Assembly: GCF_900105805.1 (NCBI RefSeq)
Contig: NZ_LT629788.1
Location: 1,178,001 to 1,242,000 of the forward strand
Length of the DNA: 64,000 bases
Direction of reading: 5' to 3'
Source of the DNA: Pseudomonas moraviensis
GTDB lineage: Bacteria > Pseudomonadota > Gammaproteobacteria > Pseudomonadales > Pseudomonadaceae
A program made the translations under genes and the position numbers. The stretch's first letter is position 1; each line of letters opens with the position of its first letter. The notes under the pieces were generated by a model. That model ran no database searches and was not told the origin of the DNA. It was given only the letters and a program-made list of their open reading frames with translations. Below, piece by piece: positions 41,757 to 50,006 of the stretch.

Positions 41757-41952
41757 ATGCTTCAAAACGACCGGGAAAACCTCGAACTTGACAAGCTGAT
41801 GAATGAAATACGCAAGCTTGTGGCTGAGAGGAAAAAGCTTGTAGCGGAAGAAAAAAAGATGAAATGGGGAAACCTGTTTCTACCCGGTTGAGGTAATAGC
41901 CGGGGTATTGACTGCACCAGCGGCCTTGATAGGCCTTTCACTCAAGTTATGA
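41757..41952 (+). pseudogene. small coiled-coil membrane protein gene with a frameshift
   Basis: The ATG at 41757 with AAGGAAGG upstream opens a 44-codon frame: MLQNDRENLELDKLMNEIRK, then KLVAERKKLVAEEKKMKWGN and LFLPG, and stops at 41891. In the +1 frame the DNA directly after (from 41884) continues without pause as PVEVIAGVLTAPAALIGLSL ending KL and a stop at 41952, exactly the hydrophobic tail expected for this type of Pseudomonas coiled-coil/membrane protein. One surplus base in the CCCGG at 41883-41887 explains it. Either a genuine frameshift mutation or a sequencing slip. Confidence 0.65.
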
Positions 41953-42004
41953 ATGTTCGAGCTTCACCATATCTAACCCATCACCCGCGAGTAGGAAATT
42001 CACC

Positions 42005-42175
42005 ATGAGTACATTCGACCGCCAGGCCATGATTGATCGATCCGATCGAGAGCACGACGAGTATTTGGAAAAATTACGCATCAAACAGAGAGGTGACCTC
42101 GTTCCTATCCTGGGATTACTGAGTCTGGCAATACTTTGCATGTCGTTTGGCTTCCTGGTCGCTCGATTGATCTGA
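42005..42175 (+). CDS. 56-residue single-pass membrane protein
   Basis: ATG 42005 with TAGGA about 9 bases upstream. The frame reads MSTFDRQAMIDRSDREHDEY, LEKLRIKQRGDLVPILGLLS, LAILCMSFGFLVARLI: a charged helical N-terminal half and a C-terminal membrane helix of about 22 residues. The layout resembles the preceding frameshifted gene (charged helix then membrane anchor). Not a recognised family, but the ribosome-binding site and composition support a real gene. Confidence 0.6.
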   Translation: MSTFDRQAMIDRSDREHDEYLEKLRIKQRGDLVPILGLLSLAILCMSFGFLVARLI

Positions 42176-42424
42176 GCCTTCGGCTGGGCAGGGTGCAGGA
42201 AAAACGTCGAAAAACGACATTCGACGTAGCTTTTAACGGCAAAAAACATTCCGAAAACGACCACCCATCCATCTGCTCCGGACAACCATTCCTCAGCTAA
42301 GTCTTTGCTTGCGTTGATTTATCACGGAGAATCGCGCCCCTGTTTCGGCCGGAGCATGTGTGTCGGTTTTTTCCGACGCGTCCCGACCGAGTGGCAAGTG
42401 ACCGGAATGCGGAGATCCGACCGG

Positions 42425-43705
42425 ATGAATGATCAGGCCAATAGCCTCGAAAAGCGTTTCGACGCAGCAGCACCCGCTGAACTTTCGAGCTGGAATCGCC
42501 AGGACACCACCTGGATGCTGGGACTGTTTGGGACGGCCATTGGCGCCGGCACCCTGTTTTTGCCGATCAACGCAGGGCTGGGGGGCTTCTGGCCGCTGGT
42601 GATCCTCGCGCTATTGGCGTTCCCGATGACGTTTTACGCTCACCGTGGCCTGACCCGCTTTGTGCTGTCCGGTCGCGAAGGCGCCGATATCACGGAAGTG
42701 GTCGAGCAGCATTTCGGCATCAAGGCCGGCGCGTTGATCACGTTGTTGTACTTCTTCGCCATTTTCCCGATCCTGCTGATCTACAGCGTCGGCCTGACCA
42801 ACACGGTCGCCAGTTTCACCGAACATCAACTGCACATCACGCCGCCACCGCGCGCGCTGTTGTCATTCGTGCTGATTCTCGGCCTGTTGGCGGTGGTGCG
42901 GTGCGGTGAACAGGCGATCGTCAAGGCCATGAGCCTGATGGTCTATCCATTTATCGTCGCGCTGCTGTTCCTTGCCGTGTACCTGATTCCGCACTGGAAC
43001 GGCGGCATCCTCGCCACTGCCTCGCAAGTACCGGCGCCGTCAGCGCTGCTGCATACCCTTTGGCTGGCAATTCCGGTGATGGTGTTCTCGTTCAACCATT
43101 CGCCGATCATCTCCGCGTTTGCGGTGGATCAGAAGCGTCGTTATGGCGTACACGCTGAAGAGCGCAGCTCGCAGATCCTCGCGCGCGCTCATGCACTGAT
43201 GGTAGTGATGGTGCTGTTCTTCGTATTCAGTTGCGTACTGACCCTGTCGCCGGAGCAACTGGCTGAGGCGAAGGAACAGAACCTGTCGATCCTCTCGTAC
43301 CTCGCTAACCACTTCAGCAATCCGACCATCGCCTTCGCGGCGCCTTTGATCGCCTTTGTGGCGATTTCCAAGTCGTTCCTCGGCCATTACATTGGTGCCA
43401 GTGAAGGTCTCAAGGGTTTGATCGTCAAGAGCGGCAAGCGTCCGGGCGCCAAGGCGCTGGATCGCATCGTTGCGGCGTTGATGTTGGTGGTCTGCTGGAT
43501 CGTCGCCACCCTGAACCCGAGCATCCTGGGCATGATCGAAACCATCGGGGGGCCGGTGATTGCCGCGATTCTGTTCCTGATGCCGATGTACGCGATTCGC
43601 AAGGTGCCGGCGATGGCGCGTTATCGCGATCAGGCATCGAACGTGTTTGTTACGGCAGTTGGGCTGGTAGCGATTACAGCACTGGTTTACAAGCTGGCTG
43701 TCTGA
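42425..43705 (+). CDS. HAAAP-family serine/threonine-type permease
   Basis: A 426-residue carrier with 11 predicted segments. The first (MLGLFGTAIGAGTLFLPINA) and the region FSFNHSPIISAFAVDQKRRY are signatures of the hydroxy/aromatic amino-acid permease family (SdaC/TdcC branch), which imports serine or threonine with protons. The start at 42425 (MNDQANSLEK) is chosen by family length; the frame is open further upstream, and an ATG at 42407 is possible. Followed by a REP remnant and a bidirectional terminator. Confidence 0.9.
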   Translation: MNDQANSLEKRFDAAAPAELSSWNRQDTTWMLGLFGTAIGAGTLFLPINAGLGGFWPLVILALLAFPMTFYAHRGLTRFVLSGREGADITEVVEQHFGIKAGALITLLYFFAIFPILLIYSVGLTNTVASFTEHQLHITPPPRALLSFVLILGLLAVVRCGEQAIVKAMSLMVYPFIVALLFLAVYLIPHWNGGILATASQVPAPSALLHTLWLAIPVMVFSFNHSPIISAFAVDQKRRYGVHAEERSSQILARAHALMVVMVLFFVFSCVLTLSPEQLAEAKEQNLSILSYLANHFSNPTIAFAAPLIAFVAISKSFLGHYIGASEGLKGLIVKSGKRPGAKALDRIVAALMLVVCWIVATLNPSILGMIETIGGPVIAAILFLMPMYAIRKVPAMARYRDQASNVFVTAVGLVAITALVYKLAV

Positions 43706-43719
43706 CCGATCTGTGCGAT

Positions 43720-43757
43720 TGCGAGCCTGCCATCGCGAGCAGGCTCGCTCCCACAAG
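43720..43757. repeat. collapsed REP remnant
   Basis: ATTGCGAGCCTGCC is followed immediately by an intact reverse REP (ATCGCGAGCAGGCTCGCTCC). The loop and half of the first REP of a former REPIN seem to be deleted. Confidence 0.75.
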
Positions 43758-43787
43758 GTTTTGCGTGATGCTTGCCCGGCAGGCATA

Positions 43788-43828
43788 AAAAAACGCCGCT
43801 CATCTCACGATGGGCGGCGTTTTTTATT
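43788..43828. terminator. bidirectional rho-independent terminator between permease and acnB
   Basis: AACGCCGCTCATC pairs with GATGGGCGGCGTT around TCAC, with an A-run on the left and a T-run on the right. It serves the convergent permease and acnB genes. Confidence 0.92.
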
Positions 43829-43839
43829 GCCTTGCAGCG

Positions 43840-46449
43840 TTAGGCTTGAACGACCGGGATCTTCGCGTTCGCAGCAGCTTCACGGAACTCGGCGATCTGG
43901 TCGAAGGACAGGTAGCGGTAGACATCGGCCGCCATGCTGTCGATCTTGCCAGCGTATTCCATGTACTCCTCGACGGTCGGCAGGCGACCCAGGATCGAAG
44001 CAACGGACGCCAGCTCGGCCGAGGCCAGGTAGACGTTCGCGCCGTCGCCCAGACGGTTCGGGAAGTTACGGGTCGAAGTCGACACCACGGTGCTGTTCGG
44101 CTCAACGCGTGCCTGGTTACCCATGCACAGCGAGCAGCCTGGCATTTCCATGCGTGCGCCAGCCTTGCCGTAGATGCCGTAGTAGCCTTCTTCGGTCAGT
44201 TGGTGAGCGTCCATCTTGGTCGGCGGCGACAGCCACAGACGGGTTGGCAGCTGACCCTTGACCTGATCCAGCAGTTTGCCGGCAGCGCGGAAGTGACCGA
44301 TGTTGGTCATGCACGAACCGATGAACACTTCGTCGATCTTCTCGCCAGCGACGCTGGACAGCAGACGGGCGTCGTCCGGATCGTTCGGCGCGCAGAGCAC
44401 AGGCTCGTTGATCTCGGCCAGATCGATTTCGATGACTTCGGCGTATTCCGCGTCGGCATCGGCTTCCATCAGCTCAGGGTTGGCAATCCAGGCCTCCATC
44501 GCCTGAGCACGGCGTTCCAGGGTACGCGCATCGCCGTAGCCTTCGCCGATCATCCAGCGCAGCAGGGTGATGTTGGACTGCAGGTACTCGGTGATCGATT
44601 CTTTCGACAGCTTGATGGTGCAACCGGCAGCCGAACGTTCGGCCGAGGCGTCGGACAGTTCGAACGCCTGCTCGAGGGTCAGACCTTCCAGGCCTTCGAT
44701 TTCCAGGATGCGGCCGGAGAAGGCGTTTTTCTTGCCCTTCTTCTCAACCGTCAGCAGACCGTTCTGGATAGCGAAGTACGGAATGGCATGAACCAGGTCA
44801 CGCAGGGTGATGCCAGGTTTCATCTTGCCTTTGAAACGCACCAGGATCGATTCCGGCATGTCCAGCGGCATGACGCCGGTGGCTGCGGCGAACGCGACCA
44901 GACCGGAACCGGCCGGGAACGAGATGCCCATCGGGAAGCGGGTGTGCGAGTCACCACCGGTACCGACGGTGTCCGGCAGCAGCATGCGGTTCAGCCACGA
45001 GTGGATGATGCCATCGCCCGGACGCAGGGATACGCCGCCGCGGGTCATGATGAAGTCAGGCAGGGTGTGGTGGGTGGTCACGTCGATCGGCTTTGGATAA
45101 GCCGCGGTGTGGCAGAACGACTGCATCACCAGATCAGCGGAGAAGCCCAGGCACGCCAGGTCTTTCAGTTCGTCACGGGTCATTGGACCGGTGGTGTCCT
45201 GAGAACCCACGGTGGTCATCTTCGGCTCGCAGTAGGTGCCAGGACGAACGCCCTGGCCTTCTGCCAGACCGCAAGCCTTGCCGACCATTTTCTGCGCCAG
45301 GGTGAAGCCCTTGGTGCTTTCAGCCGGCGCTTCAGGCTTCTTGAACAGGTCGAACGGTGGCAGACCCAGCTCGGCACGAGCCTTTTCGGTCAGGCCACGG
45401 CCGATGATCAACGGAATACGACCGCCGGCACGGACTTCGTCCAGCAGCACCGGGGTTTTCATTTCGAAAGTGGTGATGACTTCGTCGGTACCGTGCTTGC
45501 AGACCTTGCCAGCGTGCGGGTACAGATCGATCACGTCGCCCATGTTCATGTTCGACACGTCGAACTCGATCGGCAGGGCGCCGGCATCTTCCATGGTGTT
45601 GTAGAAGATCGGAGCGATCTTGCTGCCGAAGCAGAAACCGCCAGCGCGCTTGTTCGGCACGTACGGGATGTCGTCGCCGAAGAACCACAGCACCGAGTTG
45701 GTGGCCGATTTACGCGAGGAGCCGGTACCGACCACGTCACCGACGTAGGCGATCGGGAAGCCCTGGCCGCGCATTTCTTCGATCTGCTTCATCGGGCCGG
45801 TCTTGCCTTGCTCGTCCGGAACGATGCCGTCACGGGCCATTTTCAGCATGGCCAGGGCGTGCAGCGGGATATCAGGACGCGACCACGCGTCTGGTGCAGG
45901 CGACAGGTCGTCGGTGTTGGTTTCGCCGGTCACTTTGAAAACGCGCAGGCTGATCTTGTCGGCCAGCACCGGACGCTTCTTGAACCACTCGCCGTCAGCC
46001 CAGGATTGCAGCACGGCCTTGGCGTGAACGTTGCCGTTCTTGGCTTTTTCCGCGACGTCGTGGAAGGCATCGAACATCAGCAGGGTGTGCTTGAGTTCTT
46101 CGGCGGCGACTGGAGCCAGTTCGGCGTCATCCAGCAGCTCGACCAGGGTGACGATGTTGTAGCCGCCCTGCATGGTGCCGAGCAGTTCGACAGCGCGTTT
46201 CTTGTCCAGCAGAGGGGAGGTGGCTTCGCCCTTGGCCAGGGCGGACAGGAAACCGGCCTTGACGTAGGCGGCTTCGTCCACCCCAGGCGGTACGCGATTG
46301 GTGATCAGGTCAACGAGGAAAGCTTCTTCGCCAGCCGGAGGGTTCTTCAGCAGCTCGATCAGGCCTGCTGTTTGTTCGGCGTTAAGCGGCTGGGGAACGA
46401 TACCCAGGGCTGCACGCTCTTCGATATGTTTGCGGTAGGCTTCAAGCAC
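43840..46449 (-). CDS. acnB: aconitate hydratase B
   Basis: An 869-residue 4Fe-4S enzyme of the TCA cycle that interconverts citrate and isocitrate. The cluster ligands are Cys713 (IGSCMTNIGHFRAAG), Cys772 and Cys775 (PGCSLCMGNQARV), exactly three residues offset from E. coli AcnB. The N-terminal HEAT-like domain specific to AcnB (VLEAYRKHIEERAALGIVPQ) and the swivel domain (GTGSSRKSATNSVLWFFG) are present. The family-typical N terminus and the GAGGG 9 bases upstream fix a GTG start at 46449. AcnB apo-protein can bind mRNAs; a large palindromic element lies 117 bp upstream. Ends at a bidirectional terminator. Confidence 0.97.
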   Translation of the reverse strand: MLEAYRKHIEERAALGIVPQPLNAEQTAGLIELLKNPPAGEEAFLVDLITNRVPPGVDEAAYVKAGFLSALAKGEATSPLLDKKRAVELLGTMQGGYNIVTLVELLDDAELAPVAAEELKHTLLMFDAFHDVAEKAKNGNVHAKAVLQSWADGEWFKKRPVLADKISLRVFKVTGETNTDDLSPAPDAWSRPDIPLHALAMLKMARDGIVPDEQGKTGPMKQIEEMRGQGFPIAYVGDVVGTGSSRKSATNSVLWFFGDDIPYVPNKRAGGFCFGSKIAPIFYNTMEDAGALPIEFDVSNMNMGDVIDLYPHAGKVCKHGTDEVITTFEMKTPVLLDEVRAGGRIPLIIGRGLTEKARAELGLPPFDLFKKPEAPAESTKGFTLAQKMVGKACGLAEGQGVRPGTYCEPKMTTVGSQDTTGPMTRDELKDLACLGFSADLVMQSFCHTAAYPKPIDVTTHHTLPDFIMTRGGVSLRPGDGIIHSWLNRMLLPDTVGTGGDSHTRFPMGISFPAGSGLVAFAAATGVMPLDMPESILVRFKGKMKPGITLRDLVHAIPYFAIQNGLLTVEKKGKKNAFSGRILEIEGLEGLTLEQAFELSDASAERSAAGCTIKLSKESITEYLQSNITLLRWMIGEGYGDARTLERRAQAMEAWIANPELMEADADAEYAEVIEIDLAEINEPVLCAPNDPDDARLLSSVAGEKIDEVFIGSCMTNIGHFRAAGKLLDQVKGQLPTRLWLSPPTKMDAHQLTEEGYYGIYGKAGARMEMPGCSLCMGNQARVEPNSTVVSTSTRNFPNRLGDGANVYLASAELASVASILGRLPTVEEYMEYAGKIDSMAADVYRYLSFDQIAEFREAAANAKIPVVQA

Positions 46450-46565
46450 AGTTATTACCCTCATCAGTGGTCCCAAATGGGTGTCCGGGACGCTCGTCGC
46501 GAAATGCTCGTACTCATGCGCTGCGCGGCGTTGTGGGCCGCTTGGCCAGAATTACCGAGCATTCC

Positions 46566-46714
46566 TTACAGAAGCTGCTTTCAAAGTTTTACGCCTGCAG
46601 AACGGGGAGCTGATGAGGGTTGGCGTCGGGCTTTTCCCCGCTGGAAAAACCCTTCGCCAACACCGCTCTGAAGGAACGACTGTGCTCGTGACGCTTTGAA
46701 AACAGCTTCTAACG
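46566..46714. repeat. 150-bp imperfect palindromic element upstream of acnB
   Basis: The left half (GAAGCTGCTTTCAAAG ... GGTTGGCGTCGGGCTTTTCC) is repeated in inverse on the right (GGAAAAACCCTTCGCCAACA ... CTTTGAAAACAGCTTC), the axis lying at about 46640 in CCGCT. Both strands therefore encode similar peptides. The whole can fold as one long, bulged hairpin. It resembles a MITE-like or REP-like intergenic element that I believe recurs in pseudomonads, but copy number cannot be checked here. It may be transcribed as part of the acnB leader. Confidence 0.7.
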
Positions 46715-46916
46715 GACATTGGCGCCTTAAAAGGCTGGCTGATTCTACGGCAAAAAAAATTTAAAGGTAAGTCGCGCTCTATTGGACTTTCGTGGCAACC
46801 AGCGTGGCCGGGGCAAACCTGCGACGCTGGCGAAACCCTGCTGTTTGAGGGGTGATCAATGCCCGACAAAGGGCTAACATGCCGGCCTGTTCCGCGTTTC
46901 AGTGTTCTGCCCATTT

Positions 46917-47387
46917 ATGCCCAATCAGACCATCAAGACTCCCTGCGTCGGCCTCTGCTCCACCGTTTACGGTGACCTGGTGTGCCGTGGCTGCAAGCGT
47001 TTCCACCACGAAGTGATCCACTGGAACGGATACAACGAGGAGGAAAAGCGTGCGGTCTGGCTGCGTCTGGAGCAATTGCTGTCACAAGTGATGGCGAGCA
47101 AGGTCGAGATCTTCGACCCGGTTCGTCTGCGCGAACAGCTGGAACAACGCAAGATCCGCTTCGTCCCGCATCAGTCGGAATATTGCTGGGCCTATCAGCT
47201 GATTGCCCGGGGCGCGCGAGTGATCATTAATCTTGAGGCATACGGGATGGTATTGCTGCCGGAGTTTCGTGACTGGAACCTGCCGGAACTGCGCGATGCC
47301 ATCGATCGGGAATTCTTCCTGCTGTCGGAAGCGCATTATCAGCGCTATATCGCCCCCGGCTTTCTCAAAGACGCCTTTCAATTGTAG
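46917..47387 (+). CDS. DUF1289 protein with long C-terminal extension
   Basis: A 156-residue protein. The start at 46917 (MPNQTIKTPCVGLCSTVYGD) fits the family. The N-terminal third is the DUF1289 four-cysteine motif (TPCVGLCSTVYGDLVCRGCK), a small metal-binding domain, followed by the common RFHHEVIHWNGYNEEEKRAV. The rest (YCWAYQLIARGARVIINLEA, FRDWNLPELRDAIDREFFLL) is conserved in pseudomonads. The stop TAG (47385-47387) is part of the GTAGGAG of a REP, so the gene ends inside the repeat. Function unknown. Confidence 0.85.
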   Translation: MPNQTIKTPCVGLCSTVYGDLVCRGCKRFHHEVIHWNGYNEEEKRAVWLRLEQLLSQVMASKVEIFDPVRLREQLEQRKIRFVPHQSEYCWAYQLIARGARVIINLEAYGMVLLPEFRDWNLPELRDAIDREFFLLSEAHYQRYIAPGFLKDAFQL

Positions 47388-47475
47388 GAGTTAGCCTGCT
47401 CGCGATGGCGTTGTGTCAGTCAACGCATTTTCAATGATCCACCGCTATCGCGAGCAGGCTCACTCCTACAAGGGG
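47382..47475. repeat. REPIN, type A, overlapping a stop codon
   Basis: TTGTAGGAGTTAGCCTGCTC and its inverted partner GAGCAGGCTCACTCCTACAA are about 40 bp apart. The left REP carries a G-to-T change (GTTAGCC) and supplies the stop codon of the DUF1289 gene; the right end lies 16 bp from the universal stress protein stop. Confidence 0.93.
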
Positions 47476-47490
47476 CCGCATTGCAAATGT

Positions 47491-48354
47491 TTAGTGTTTC
47501 ACCGCCAACTCCACCAGATGATCCTCAACCTCCTGCGGCTTGAGCACCAGCACATCGCTTTCCAGCGTATCCAGCACTGCTTCAGCGGTATTGCCGATCA
47601 ACGCACCTGACAAGCCACTGCGCGCCACCGTGCCAATCACCGTTACCGCTGCCTGCAGCTTGTGCGCCATGAACGGAATCAGCACATCTGCCGGGCCTTC
47701 CTCGACGTGCAGGTGCTCATCATCGACATCGAACTCCGCCTGAAACGCCCGGCATTGCTCGCGATATCTGGCTTCTATGGTGGATTTGAGCTGAAACGTC
47801 GGATCTGCCGCCGAGAGCATCGGCGACGGGTGCGCGGTGATCACATGCAAATGCGCCTTGGCCAGGCTGGCGATGTCGTAGCCGTGATCAATGATGGTGC
47901 TGTGCAAATGCCGGTGCTCACCGTCGGCATTGCCGACATCGACGGCGGCGAGAATCACTTTGTCCTTCCACGTACCGGCGGTTTTGACCAGCAGCACCGG
48001 GGTAGGGCAGTGGCGCAGCAGCTTCCAGTCGGCCGGGGTCAGCAGGGCTTTTTTCAGCGAGCTGTCGGGGAAATGCTGCTTGATCACCAGGCCGCAACCC
48101 TCGGCCTGCTGCACATCGATGATGGTTTCATGCAGGCTCTCGTTCCATGCCTGTTCGGTGGTCACGCTGTAACCTTCGGCGAGCAACGCAGCCTTGAGCA
48201 CGCTGAGCAGGCCGGCGTGGTCATGCTTCTTGTCGCACACCAATAGATGCAGATGGGCCTGGGTCACACCGGCGATCAGCTTGGCGCGCTTGAGCGCCAG
48301 GCTCTCTGCATGTTCAGGTTCAATGACCACCAGAATGCTGCGAATGGCTTGCAT
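47491..48354 (-). CDS. tandem-domain universal stress protein (UspE-like)
   Basis: A 287-residue protein of two Usp domains (about 1-140 and 150-287). The start at 48354 (MQAIRSILVVIEPEHAESLA) has GGAG nine bases upstream; the much longer open frame beyond it crosses the miaE promoter and is spurious. Domain 2 has VILAAVDVGNADGEHR and a C-terminal IGTVARSGLSGALIGNTAEA, close to the G-x2-G-x9-G-S/T nucleotide-binding motif. Domain 1 lacks a clear version of this motif. The family is linked to resistance to oxidative stress and anaerobic survival. Divergent from miaE. Confidence 0.9.
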   Translation of the reverse strand: MQAIRSILVVIEPEHAESLALKRAKLIAGVTQAHLHLLVCDKKHDHAGLLSVLKAALLAEGYSVTTEQAWNESLHETIIDVQQAEGCGLVIKQHFPDSSLKKALLTPADWKLLRHCPTPVLLVKTAGTWKDKVILAAVDVGNADGEHRHLHSTIIDHGYDIASLAKAHLHVITAHPSPMLSAADPTFQLKSTIEARYREQCRAFQAEFDVDDEHLHVEEGPADVLIPFMAHKLQAAVTVIGTVARSGLSGALIGNTAEAVLDTLESDVLVLKPQEVEDHLVELAVKH

Positions 48355-48513
48355 GAGCGGAGTCTCCAGCAAAGAAAAGGCACGGCGTTGCACAACTATA
48401 GTTGCTGTCCGAACGTCTGCGACTTGATGCATATCAACAGCCGCCGCTGGTGGTCTGCGGGCAGGCCGGTATAATCGGCGCCCTTCGCTCGAACACCTTT
48501 TACCGTGAGCCCC

Positions 48514-49122
48514 ATGATCCTTCCCGAAATCCACGAATTCCTTGGCTGCCGCACGCCCGACGCCTGGGTCCAGGCGGCACTGGCCAATCAGGACATCCTG
48601 CTGATCGACCACAAGAACTGCGAGTTCAAGGCCGCCAGCACTGCGCTGAGCCTGATTGCCAAGTACCACGCCCACGTCGACCTGATCAACATGATGTCGC
48701 GCCTGGCCCGGGAAGAACTGGTGCACCACGAGCAAGTCATGCGCATCATGAAGCGGCGCAAGATCGAGCTGCGTCAGCTGCACGCCGGCCGTTACGCCTC
48801 GGGCCTGCGCAAAGTGGTGCGCAGTCACGAGCCGGTGAAACTGGTCGACACGCTGGTGGTCGGCGCGTTCATCGAAGCACGCAGTTGCGAACGCTTCGAA
48901 GCCCTGGTGCCGCATCTGGACGAAGAGCTGGGCAAGTTCTATTTCGGTCTGCTGAAAAGCGAGGCGCGGCATTTTCAGGGTTATCTGAAACTGGCCTGTC
49001 AGTATGGTGATGCCAAGGATGTCGCGCAGGTGATCGAGCGCGTCCGTGCAGCCGAGCAAGCACTGATAGAGTCACCGGACGAGGAATTCCGCTTCCACAG
49101 CGGTGTGCCGGTCGCCGCATGA
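48514..49122 (+). CDS. miaE: tRNA-(ms2io6A)-hydroxylase
   Basis: A 202-residue non-haem di-iron enzyme that hydroxylates 2-methylthio-N6-isopentenyladenosine at position 37 of tRNA. The ferritin-like four-helix bundle shows the iron ligands: Glu37 (NCEFKAASTALSLIAKY), Glu67/68 and His71 (LAREELVHHEQV), and Glu in FIEARSCERFE with a later EARHF. Sequence start MILPEIHEFLGCRTPDAWVQ is typical; a GTG nine bases upstream (48505) is an alternative. Followed by a terminator, so monocistronic. Confidence 0.94.
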   Translation: MILPEIHEFLGCRTPDAWVQAALANQDILLIDHKNCEFKAASTALSLIAKYHAHVDLINMMSRLAREELVHHEQVMRIMKRRKIELRQLHAGRYASGLRKVVRSHEPVKLVDTLVVGAFIEARSCERFEALVPHLDEELGKFYFGLLKSEARHFQGYLKLACQYGDAKDVAQVIERVRAAEQALIESPDEEFRFHSGVPVAA

Positions 49123-49193
49123 CCGGGCAGCTCCTACGAAAACGGCCATCATCGTCTGATTGTAAAAAATTCTTAAGAGTATGAAACATCACC

Positions 49194-49220
49194 GAAAACC
49201 GGCCCGCGTGGCCGGTTTTT
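49194..49220 (+). terminator. rho-independent terminator downstream of miaE
   Basis: AAAACCGGC and GCCGGTTTTT enclose CCGCGTG, 72 bp after the miaE stop and about 80 bp before the response-regulator start. Confidence 0.88.
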
Positions 49221-49298
49221 GCTGTCTGGCGTCATCGCCTGAACGACGATTGCCCGCATAATATCGGCCCTTCCACGTTTGGCTTGGCAACGGTCGTT

Positions 49299-50006
49299 AT
49301 GGATAACCTGGGTTTTGGCAAAGTCCTGCTGGTCGAAGACGATGAGCGTCTGGCCGCACTGATCGCGCACTTTCTTGAACAACACGGCTACGAGGTGCGC
49401 ACGGTGCATCGCGGCGATCTGGCCGTGGCCGCGTTCCTCGAATTCAAGCCGAAGGTAGTGGTGCTCGACCTGATGTTGCCGGGGCAGAGTGGTTTGCAGG
49501 TGTGCCGCGAAATTCGCAGTGTGTCGGAGACGCCGATCGTGATGCTCACCGCCAAGGAAGACGACCTTGATCATATCCTCGGGCTGGAGTCCGGTGCCGA
49601 TGATTACCTGATCAAACCGATCAAACCGCCGGTACTGCTCGCCCGGCTGCGTGCGTTGCAACGGCGGCAGATGCCGGACACCAGCGTGGTCAGTTTTCTT
49701 GAGTTCGGGCAATTGGGCATTGACCGCAGTTGCCGTGAAGTGCGCCTGGCCGGTGAGCTGATCGAACTGACGACCATGGAGTTCGAATTGCTCTGGTTGC
49801 TCGCCAGCGCGGCGGGCAAGATTCTCTCGCGCGATGACATTCTCAACCGCATGCGCGGCATCGCTTTCGACGGCCTCAATCGCAGCGTCGACGTCTACAT
49901 CAGCAAATTGCGCAACAAACTCAAGGACAATCCCCGCGAGCCCGTGTGCATCAAGACCGTGTGGGGCAAAGGCTATCTGTTCAATCCGTTCGCGTGGGAG
50001 TTGTAG
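49299..50006 (+). CDS. rstA: OmpR-family response regulator, RstA-like
   Basis: A 235-residue regulator. The receiver has VEDDERLAALI, phospho-acceptor Asp in VVVLDLMLPGQSG and the Lys in DYLIKPIKPPV (with an unusual IKPP in place of FxP). The winged-helix domain includes LTTMEFELLWLLASAAGKIL and ends IKTVWGKGYLFNP, which is characteristic of the RstA branch. The TTG at 49284 is an alternative start. It is followed immediately by the kinase gene (stop and ATG are adjacent). Targets in Pseudomonas are not known from this window; RstAB in enterics responds to acid and PhoPQ. Confidence 0.88.
   Translation: MDNLGFGKVLLVEDDERLAALIAHFLEQHGYEVRTVHRGDLAVAAFLEFKPKVVVLDLMLPGQSGLQVCREIRSVSETPIVMLTAKEDDLDHILGLESGADDYLIKPIKPPVLLARLRALQRRQMPDTSVVSFLEFGQLGIDRSCREVRLAGELIELTTMEFELLWLLASAAGKILSRDDILNRMRGIAFDGLNRSVDVYISKLRNKLKDNPREPVCIKTVWGKGYLFNPFAWEL

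Noticed and set aside
43810..46671. 953-codon open frame on the + strand
   Set aside because: Lies antisense to acnB, whose cluster cysteines and family sequence are complete; the frame is open because of GC-rich third positions.
48355..49059. N-terminal extension of the universal stress protein frame
   Set aside because: It runs through the divergent promoter and antisense to miaE; the family N terminus and a ribosome-binding site are at 48354.
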